Assembly: GCA_900768465.1 (NCBI GenBank)
Contig: CAAGCY010000002.1
Span: 1-5,574, forward strand
Length of the DNA: 5,574 nucleotides
Source of the DNA: Alphaproteobacteria bacterium
GTDB taxonomy: Bacteria > Pseudomonadota > Alphaproteobacteria > CAAGCB01 > CAG-977
Reading direction: 5' to 3'
Part shown: in pieces, positions 1 through 4,530 of the stretch
How the letters are laid out: each line of letters opens with the position of its first letter
Position numbering within the stretch: the first letter of the stretch is position 1
Program-made: the position numbers and the translations under genes
Notes under the pieces: generated by a model
The model's input: only the letters and a program-made list of their open reading frames with translations
The model's database searches: none
What the model was told of the DNA's origin: nothing

Positions 1-226
1 TGTACTTTGGCCAACGTCTCGTCTAAAACAAGCCCGCCGCCTGTACATCTCTTCTTCTCTCTTCTTCAAACTCTCTCTAATAGCTCCGCCCCGTTCCCGA
101 AGCGCAAAATCGTGTATATGCCTATCCGAATTTTAAGTCAATATCTTTTTTCAAAAAATTTCACTTTTTTTTATTCCGATGTGTGCTATCTGTTTAGAAA
201 CAACGTTTTTCAAAGGAAATCCGCCG
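1..226. other. Leader region upstream of lptG, no gene supported
   Basis: I see no convincing gene here. A plus-strand frame stays open from the window edge into lptG, but its sequence is low-complexity (Ser, Leu, Phe and Pro from a CT-rich stretch around 48-90) and it runs out of frame through lptG. A short frame ending in TAA at 24-26 could be the tail of an upstream gene, but eight codons cannot be identified. Positions 131-180 are very AT-rich and probably hold the lptG promoter. No hexamer pair with good spacing stands out; the best is TTCAAA (150-155) and TATTCC (172-177), which is weak. lptF, often the neighbour just upstream of lptG, is not present in these bases. Confidence 0.45.
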
Positions 227-1312
227 ATGTCAACGCCGAAACTTATCAGTCGTTATATCTTGCGCCAGTTTTTGATGTCGTTTTTTGCCGTCATGTTGAC
301 GCTGGGATTCATTATATTATTGTTCGACGTTATCGAAATGATGAAAAAAGACGCCGTCAGCTTTGTCAGCGTTATGACCATGAGCCTGCTGAAACTGCCC
401 AACATGCTGATAACGATTCTGCCGTTCGGCGTGCTTATCGGCGGAATCATCGTCTTTTGGCGCCTGACCAAAAGCCACGAGCTGGTCATCATCCGCGCTG
501 CGGGCGAATCGGTTTGGCAATTTATCACGCCGCTGTTGGTGATGTCTTTTTTAATCGGAGCGTTTTCCGTCACCGTTTTCAATCCGTTTGCCGCGACAAT
601 GTACACAAAGTTTGAACGGCTGGATGACGATCGCAAAGGAATGCCGCATATTTCAACGGCTTCCCGTGATTTATGGTTGCGCGAGCATCGCGACGGGAAA
701 ATGTACACTCTGCACGCCAACGGACTGCGGCAGGAAGAATACGAACTGATTCTGCGCGATGTCAGTATTATGGAGTTTTCGGAAGACAATTTGTTTTTAA
801 AGCGAATCAACGCGCGCAAAGCGACTTTGCGCGACGGACGATTCGAATTGCGCGACGTGAAGTCCTACGCCCCCGGAAAAACAATCGAATCGGCGGAAAC
901 TATGGATATTCCGACGGATTTAACATTGGGTAAAATTCAAGAAAACTTTGCATCACCCGAAACGATTTCGTTTTGGGATTTGCCGAAACTGATTGATTTT
1001 TTTGAAAGTTCCGGCTTTTCGGCTCATTCGCACAGACTCAAGTTGCACTCTTTGATTGTTTCGCCGTTTTTGCTGATGACGATGATTCTGATTGCCGCCG
1101 TTTTTTCGGTCGACCCGAATCAGCGCCGAGGCGGAGGCGCTTTGAAGCTGTCATGCGCGATTGTCAGCGGATTTTTGCTGTATTTTATGACCAGAATCAC
1201 TTATGCGATGGGATTCGCCGCGAATCTGCCGATTGTGTTTGCGACATGGAGTCCTCCCATTATTTTCGCTTTGCTCAGCGTTGCCGTTTTACTGCACCGC
1301 GAAGACGGTTAG
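227..1312 (+). CDS. lptG: LPS export ABC transporter permease LptG
   Basis: Encodes a 361-residue inner-membrane protein, the usual LptG length. In the family, LptF and LptG form the membrane core of the LptB2FG transporter, which extracts lipopolysaccharide from the inner membrane and feeds it to the periplasmic LptC/LptA bridge. Visible: a basic N-terminus (RYILRQF) and three membrane helices at about 15-36, 57-79 and 97-119. The segment SHELVIIRAAG (83-93) matches the cytoplasmic coupling region. A long soluble periplasmic (jellyroll) part covers about 121-265, then ISFWDLP and three more helices to an HREDG tail typical of alphaproteobacterial LptG. The start at 227 is chosen because AAAGGAA (212-218) lies 8 bases upstream and the MSTPKLISRYIL start fits the family; an upstream in-frame ATG at 179 would add 16 atypical residues. 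Its stop overlaps the stop of the convergent HAD gene by 4 bases. LptG rather than LptF is favoured by overall pattern. Confidence 0.9.
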   Translation: MSTPKLISRYILRQFLMSFFAVMLTLGFIILLFDVIEMMKKDAVSFVSVMTMSLLKLPNMLITILPFGVLIGGIIVFWRLTKSHELVIIRAAGESVWQFITPLLVMSFLIGAFSVTVFNPFAATMYTKFERLDDDRKGMPHISTASRDLWLREHRDGKMYTLHANGLRQEEYELILRDVSIMEFSEDNLFLKRINARKATLRDGRFELRDVKSYAPGKTIESAETMDIPTDLTLGKIQENFASPETISFWDLPKLIDFFESSGFSAHSHRLKLHSLIVSPFLLMTMILIAAVFSVDPNQRRGGGALKLSCAIVSGFLLYFMTRITYAMGFAANLPIVFATWSPPIIFALLSVAVLLHREDG

Positions 1313-1956
1313 GCAAGCAAATCGGGCAATTTCGTAAAATCGCCGAACGTCAAATCCGCCCCCGCGGCTTTGAGCTTTTCGCCATGGTCCGGCGCGCAAT
1401 GCGATCCGCCCGTAAATCCGAAAACGGTCATTTTGGCGGCTTTTGCGCCGACAACGCCGGAAACGCTGTCCTCTATCACCACGCAGTTTTCCGCCGATTC
1501 GCCCATTTTTTCCGCCGCGTACAAGAAAATGTCGGGCGCGGGCTTGCCGTTTTTGACATAATGGGAGCTGAACGTGTTGCTTTTATCAAAAAACGATTCG
1601 AGTCGGGCGACTCGGAGACATTGAAACAGCCGTTCGGGACGACTGCCCGAAGCAATGCACATCGGCAAAGTCAGTTTCGGCAGCGTTTCCAAGACGCCTT
1701 TGACGGGCAAAAGCTCGTGTTCCATCAAGTCTTCGACCGCGACATTGACATGCGACAAAAAGTCGGGCGGCAAAGTACAGCGATAATCCTTTTCTATCAT
1801 TTTGCAAATCAGCGCGCCCGTCCGCCCCGTATAGCCCAGCATGGCTTGCAGACTGACATCGGCGTACGGCTTCAGGCAATCCGACCACACTTGACAGCCC
1901 AGCAATTCGCTGTCGATAAGCACGCCGTCGAAATCGAAAATAATCAGTTTATTCAT
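1309..1956 (-). CDS. HAD-superfamily phosphatase, YieH/beta-phosphoglucomutase-like
   Basis: A 215-residue soluble haloacid dehalogenase-type hydrolase that probably removes phosphate from a small sugar phosphate in the cytoplasm. All four catalytic motifs are visible: motif I FDFDGVLIDSE (7-17; nucleophile D8, acid/base D10), motif II in CIASGS (100-105, S103), the lysine K138 in KNGKPAPD, and motif IV VIEDS (160-164, E162/D163). A helical cap occupies about 17-85. The arrangement, FTGGSH at 181-186 and the LPDLL end resemble alphaproteobacterial members and Escherichia coli YieH, a 6-phosphogluconate phosphatase; the substrate here is inferred only. The start is set by motif I beginning seven residues in. 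ATGAATAA places the start inside the recX end (8-base overlap), with a purine-rich GGGGA just upstream, so the two are probably translationally coupled. A longer in-frame extension to 2118 merely reads through recX in another frame. Confidence 0.88.
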   Translation of the reverse strand: MNKLIIFDFDGVLIDSELLGCQVWSDCLKPYADVSLQAMLGYTGRTGALICKMIEKDYRCTLPPDFLSHVNVAVEDLMEHELLPVKGVLETLPKLTLPMCIASGSRPERLFQCLRVARLESFFDKSNTFSSHYVKNGKPAPDIFLYAAEKMGESAENCVVIEDSVSGVVGAKAAKMTVFGFTGGSHCAPDHGEKLKAAGADLTFGDFTKLPDLLA

Positions 1957-2482
1957 AAAAATCCCCGTCTTCACCCGTTTCAAGCGCCTGTTTGGCAACA
2001 TCGAAAGAAAAACCCGCGCGCGCCATCGCCGCCAAATCCTTTTTAAAGCATTCTTTTTGTTTTTCAAGAGGGCGATAACATCCGATTTTTTTCTTTTGAA
2101 CGAATCGGCGGGCGGCATCCAAGTCCGAATCGAGCAAATCGTCCGTCAATTCGCGAATCAAATCCGAATCGATTCCCGCCGTTTTCAGCTTTCCGATCAG
2201 GAATTGACGGGATTTTCCGGCGGTTTGGCATTTACGCACGACGCTTTCGGCAAAGCGGCGGTCGTCGACATAGCCGTCAGAAACCATTTTGGCAAGGATG
2301 GATTCGATAACGGATTCGACATCGGCGGGAATATCCGCGCCTTTTAATTTTTCTTTGAAGACGCGGCGCGACAAAACTTTGCGCAGCTGTTCGACGGAGC
2401 TTTCGTAGCGACCCAAATAGTACAAAGCGATATTGGTCAGTCTTTTTGCCGTCAAAGGGCGCGATGTTTTGGCTTCGGACAT
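1949..2482 (-). CDS. recX: RecX family regulatory protein
   Basis: A 177-residue cytoplasmic protein of the RecX family. RecX binds RecA filaments and limits their growth, damping recombination and the SOS response. The sequence shows the family's repeated three-helix modules: NIALYYLGRYESSVEQLRKVL at about 17-37 (first repeat, split here into its Arg/Ser-rich core), DGYVDDRRFAES at 69-80 followed by the KSRQFLIGKLKTAGI helix pair (90-104), and a third module at about 118-168 ending AGFSFDVAKQAL. Length is close to the usual 150-200. No recA lies next to it in this window, so it is uncoupled from its target, as in many alphaproteobacteria. It is first in a two-gene minus-strand unit with the HAD phosphatase and diverges from hslO across 88 bases. 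The start at 2482 follows the family alignment; its ribosome binding site (GAAAG upstream) is weak. Confidence 0.88.
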   Translation of the reverse strand: MSEAKTSRPLTAKRLTNIALYYLGRYESSVEQLRKVLSRRVFKEKLKGADIPADVESVIESILAKMVSDGYVDDRRFAESVVRKCQTAGKSRQFLIGKLKTAGIDSDLIRELTDDLLDSDLDAARRFVQKKKIGCYRPLEKQKECFKKDLAAMARAGFSFDVAKQALETGEDGDFYE

Positions 2483-2570
2483 TTTTTTGCTTTCAAAAGG
2501 ATGATTAACCGTCGGTATTAAACTTTTTTAAATAAAGTTATAGCATTAAATTGAATAAGGAGGAAGTCGC
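2483..2570. promoter_or_regulatory. Divergent recX/hslO promoter region
   Basis: This 88-base AT-rich spacer must carry start signals for both directions. It contains an inverted repeat, AACTTT (2521-2526) and AAAGTT (2534-2539), separated by seven bases (TTTAAAT), a possible operator. A TATAGC sequence at 2539-2544 reads as TATAAC with an upstream TG on the opposite strand, so either direction could use it as a -10 box. Neither has a good -35. I see no clear heat-shock (sigma-32) promoter despite the hslO neighbour. The hslO ribosome site AAGGAGG (2557-2563), 7 bases before the ATG, is strong, in contrast to the weak recX site. Confidence 0.45.
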
Positions 2571-3476
2571 ATGACCGTCACATCTGAAAATATTGTTCAG
2601 CCTTATTTAATCGATTCCGGAATGTCACGCGGGCAAGCCGTCCGATTGACGTCGGTTTTGGATACGATTATCGGTCAGCACGGCTACCCCGAATCGGTCG
2701 GCAAGTTTTTGTCCGAAGCCGCCGTTTTAACGGCATTATTGGCATCTTCGGTCAAATACGACGGCGTTTTTTCGCTTCAAATCCAAGGCGACGGAGCGAT
2801 ATCGATGCTGGTAATCGACTTGACGGCAACGGGACAAATGCGGGGATACGCTCGGTTTGACGAAGCCGCTTTGAAACAGGCGGAACAAACACCGGACGAA
2901 CAATCGAACCCCGTTTCCCATTACTTCGGCAACGGAACATTGGCGTTTATGACGGAACACGACGGAACATCCTACCAAGGCGTCGTCGCGTTGGAAAAAG
3001 CGTCGCTGACGGATTGCGTTTTGGAATATTTCCGCCAATCGGAGCAGATTGACACGGAAATCCGTCTGGCGACAGCCTCTCCCGACGACAAGCACGGATG
3101 GATTGCGGGCGCGGCTCTGCTGCAAAAAATGCCTTTTGACGCAAAGACCGCCGAACGCTTGAAAAAAGAAGAAGCCGACGATTTGTGGAATACGGCAACC
3201 GTCCTGTTGAAATCTTTGCAAGATTCGGAAATTCTTGATACAACTTTGAGTCTTGAAAAAATGTTGTTCAGACTGTTTCACCTGAACGATTTGCACTTTT
3301 TTATCCCCAAACAGATAGAATTCGGTTGCCGTTGCTCAAAAGAAAAGGTAATAGAAATGTTAAAGCGCTTTTCACCGCAGGAAAGAAAAGAGATGCCGGT
3401 TGACGGCGTTATCAAAATTGACTGCCGTTTTTGCGGAAAGAGCTATACCGTAACGTTACAGGATTTAGGAGAATAA
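2571..3476 (+). CDS. hslO: Redox-regulated chaperone Hsp33
   Basis: A 301-residue cytoplasmic holdase chaperone. In the family, oxidation of a zinc-bound cysteine cluster together with unfolding switches the protein on, so that it protects other proteins during oxidative and heat stress. The N-terminal core motif YDGVFSLQIQGDG (63-75) followed by LRGYAR-like QMRGYAR (89-95) is diagnostic, as is TSYQGVVALE with YFRQSEQ (153-159). The C-terminal redox switch is complete: C253-x-C255, 29 residues, then C285-x-x-C288, which is the family pattern CXC...CXXC with normal spacing. All four zinc ligands are intact, so the protein should be functional and redox-responsive. The start is fixed by a strong AAGGAGG 7 bases upstream. 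The downstream lipoprotein gene starts 5 bases after the stop, so the two are probably cotranscribed. Confidence 0.95.
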   Translation: MTVTSENIVQPYLIDSGMSRGQAVRLTSVLDTIIGQHGYPESVGKFLSEAAVLTALLASSVKYDGVFSLQIQGDGAISMLVIDLTATGQMRGYARFDEAALKQAEQTPDEQSNPVSHYFGNGTLAFMTEHDGTSYQGVVALEKASLTDCVLEYFRQSEQIDTEIRLATASPDDKHGWIAGAALLQKMPFDAKTAERLKKEEADDLWNTATVLLKSLQDSEILDTTLSLEKMLFRLFHLNDLHFFIPKQIEFGCRCSKEKVIEMLKRFSPQERKEMPVDGVIKIDCRFCGKSYTVTLQDLGE

Positions 3477-3481
3477 CCATC

Positions 3482-4165
3482 ATGTCTTTCAAGCTTTTAC
3501 GCCTGATTTCTCCGATTGCGGCGATTGCCCTGACGGCAGCGTGCGTATCAACCAACGAAAACGCGCCGTACGGATATGCTCCCGCGCAGACGGCGTATGA
3601 AACAACGGCTCCGCAGCCTTATACGGACGCGAACGCCCAGCCGTATGTGCCGCAAGCGCAGGGAAATATCTACCAACCCGTTCCGCAGGGACAGAAAATC
3701 CGCTTTAAAGCGCAGGACATCAAATTCATTTCCAGCTACAACGCGCCGAGCAGACTGCCGAACGTGGATCACTTGTTGCTGGTTTATCCCGAACAGATTG
3801 TCCACAAATGGGCGGTCAACCGTTTCGGCACGGACAAAACGCCCGACCGTCATGTTCGTTTTATGATTACGGACGCCAGCATTGTGGAAGAAAACATCGT
3901 CACCGGCGGTTCGATTAACAAACAAATCAAACAGCAGTACACGGGCAAAATCGACGTTACGATTCAAGTCGTCAATTCCGAAGGCGGTTTAGTGGTTGAA
4001 ACATCGGCATCGGTTATGCGCCGCGCCATTATCGAACGCGAAGCGTCGCTGGAAGAACATGAAAATTTGTGGATTATCTTGACATTTGATTTAATTAAGG
4101 CATTATCGGCTCGATTGGATCAAGATTTGTCGACTCCGGCGTTCAACGACGTGATTGCGCGATAA
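3482..4165 (+). CDS. Putative outer-membrane lipoprotein of unknown function
   Basis: A 227-residue predicted lipoprotein. The N-terminus has a basic start (MSFKLLRL), a hydrophobic stretch (8-19) and a lipobox-like LTAAC with Cys21 as the lipidation site. Thr at -3 is uncommon but tolerated. The mature start (22-70) is a flexible linker rich in Pro, Gln, Tyr and Ala. A folded domain covers about 72-227, with conserved-looking LLLVYPEQIVHKWAVNRFG (98-116), RFMITDASIVEE (126-137) and a C-terminal helix containing HENLWIILTFDLIKALSARL. The pattern resembles hypothetical alphaproteobacterial lipoproteins, but I cannot name a family or function. The start at 3482 is chosen because AGGAG (3467-3471) lies 10 bases upstream and the signal peptide begins there; an earlier in-frame ATG at 3431 lies inside hslO and would spoil the signal peptide. 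It lies 5 bases after hslO and 10 bases before the tRNA. Confidence 0.8.
   Translation: MSFKLLRLISPIAAIALTAACVSTNENAPYGYAPAQTAYETTAPQPYTDANAQPYVPQAQGNIYQPVPQGQKIRFKAQDIKFISSYNAPSRLPNVDHLLLVYPEQIVHKWAVNRFGTDKTPDRHVRFMITDASIVEENIVTGGSINKQIKQQYTGKIDVTIQVVNSEGGLVVETSASVMRRAIIEREASLEEHENLWIILTFDLIKALSARLDQDLSTPAFNDVIAR
4079..4106 (+). promoter_or_regulatory. Possible internal promoter for tRNA-Gly
   Basis: Inside the lipoprotein gene there is a perfect -35 hexamer TTGACA (4079-4084) followed, after 16 bases, by CATTAT (4101-4106; 4 of 6 matches to TATAAT). Shifted readings ATTATC or TTATCG give 17 or 18 spacers. Transcription would begin near 4113, about 63 bases before the mature tRNA, letting the tRNA be made independently of hslO and the lipoprotein. 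Prediction from hexamers only. Confidence 0.35.
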
Positions 4166-4175
4166 AACAGATTTC

Positions 4176-4249
4176 GCGGGTGTAGCTCAATGGCAGAGCA
4201 GCAGCTTCCCAAGCTGAATACGAGGGTTCGATTCCCTTCACCCGCTCCA
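4176..4249 (+). tRNA. tRNA-Gly (anticodon CCC), CCA encoded
   Basis: The cloverleaf folds by hand. Acceptor GCGGGTG (4176-4182) pairs with CACCCGC (4239-4245), then discriminator T and encoded CCA (4247-4249). The D stem is GCTC/GAGC (4185-4188, 4196-4199). The anticodon loop TTCCCAA (4206-4212) gives CCC at 4208-4210, reading GGG codons. The T arm GAGGG/CCCTT encloses TTCGATT. The anticodon stem has four standard pairs plus a G-A opposition at its outer end (4201 with 4217). It lies 10 bases after the lipoprotein stop codon and just before a terminator, so it probably ends a protein-tRNA transcript. Confidence 0.95.
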
Positions 4250-4284
4250 AATAAAAAAGCTCCCGTTCGGGGGCTTTTTTATTT
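4250..4284 (+). terminator. Intrinsic terminator after tRNA-Gly
   Basis: A long perfect-looking hairpin starts directly after the CCA end. Arms AATAAAAAAGC (4250-4260) and GCTTTTTTATT (4273-4283) enclose a GC-rich top TCCC-GTTC-GGGG (4261-4272, one T-G pair). The T-run lies in the 3' arm, and the A-run in the 5' arm makes the structure also usable on the opposite strand. It should end transcription of the hslO, lipoprotein and tRNA unit. Confidence 0.88.
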
Positions 4285-4302
4285 GGAAAGAGGGGGCGGA
4301 AG

Positions 4303-4379
4303 CGAACCCGAGCAGAGGGTTCGGTCGCCGCAGGCGACGACGCACAGACGCGAAGCGTCGAGCGGTCGGCTTGACCGAC
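4303..4379. repeat. Cluster of four short GC-rich hairpins
   Basis: Four inverted repeats follow one another with almost no spacers. CGAACCC/GGGTTCG (4303-4309, 4317-4323) has a 7-base loop. GTCGCC/GGCGAC (4324-4329, 4333-4338) has loop GCA. GACGC/GCGTC (4347-4351, 4355-4359) has loop GAA. GTCGG/CCGAC (4365-4369, 4375-4379) has loop CTTGA. Two loops are GNA triloops closed by C-G, a form known for exceptional stability in single-stranded DNA. CGAGC recurs at 4309, 4359, 4379 and 4388. The region is non-coding and lies beyond the tRNA terminator; it looks like a structured intergenic repeat element of unknown function. Confidence 0.65.
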
Positions 4380-4393
4380 GAGCAACGCGAGCT

Positions 4394-4407
4394 TTCCCTT
4401 CACCCGC
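4394..4407 (+). repeat. 14-base exact copy of the tRNA-Gly 3' end
   Basis: TTCCCTTCACCCGC here repeats the T-arm and acceptor end of the tRNA at 4232-4245, 162 bases apart and in the same orientation. It lacks the TCCA tail. Together with a second short direct repeat, AAGCGAACC (4300-4308 and 4414-4422), it suggests a partial tRNA duplication or an attachment-site-like remnant bordering the hairpin cluster. No integrase is visible in this window. Confidence 0.6.
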
Positions 4408-4443
4408 AAAAAAAAGCGAACCTTTTCCGTTTTAAAAATATTT

Positions 4444-4471
4444 TTGCCCAGAAATTCATTTTTGCCATAAT
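4444..4471 (+). promoter_or_regulatory. Candidate promoter of the cysteine-rich gene
   Basis: TTGCCC (4444-4449, 4 of 6 to TTGACA) and CATAAT (4466-4471, 5 of 6 to TATAAT) are separated by 16 bases, predicting a start near 4478 and a leader of about 50 bases. The surrounding DNA is AT-rich. TTTTGCC occurs three times here (4442, 4460, 4471), which may be regulatory or just a low-complexity pattern. The ribosome site GGAGG (4518-4522) lies 8 bases before the ATG. Confidence 0.4.
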
Positions 4472-4476
4472 TTTGC

Positions 4477-4486
4477 CACAATTGTG
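4477..4486. promoter_or_regulatory. Palindrome CACAATTGTG at predicted start site
   Basis: A perfect 10-bp palindrome lies directly at the predicted transcription start of the cysteine-rich gene. This is a suitable place for a repressor operator, but no regulator gene is in the window and a palindrome of this length can occur by chance. Confidence 0.3.
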
Positions 4487-4530
4487 TGTTACAGTAAAAA
4501 AATAGAAAAATTTTTTTGGAGGATCTTTCT

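Noticed and set aside
28..120. Minus-strand gene start with purine-rich upstream sequence (ATG at 49-47)
   Set aside because: Only about 16 codons fit before the window edge and no recognisable protein start is seen.
7..615. Plus-strand 202-residue frame at the window start
   Set aside because: Low-complexity N-terminus and a shadow of lptG in another frame; no ribosome site.
1153..2046. Plus-strand 297-residue frame opposite the HAD gene
   Set aside because: It lies antisense to a gene with all four catalytic motifs and shows no recognisable domain.
2736..3296. Minus-strand 186-residue frame opposite hslO
   Set aside because: Shadow of a well-supported Hsp33 gene; Arg/Gln/Phe-rich composition typical of antisense frames.
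4300..4410. CRISPR array
   Set aside because: The repeats are short inverted repeats of different sequence, with no regular direct repeat and spacer pattern.
4190..4435. Plus-strand 81-residue frame starting inside the tRNA
   Set aside because: It consists of tRNA, terminator and hairpin sequence, with no ribosome site.
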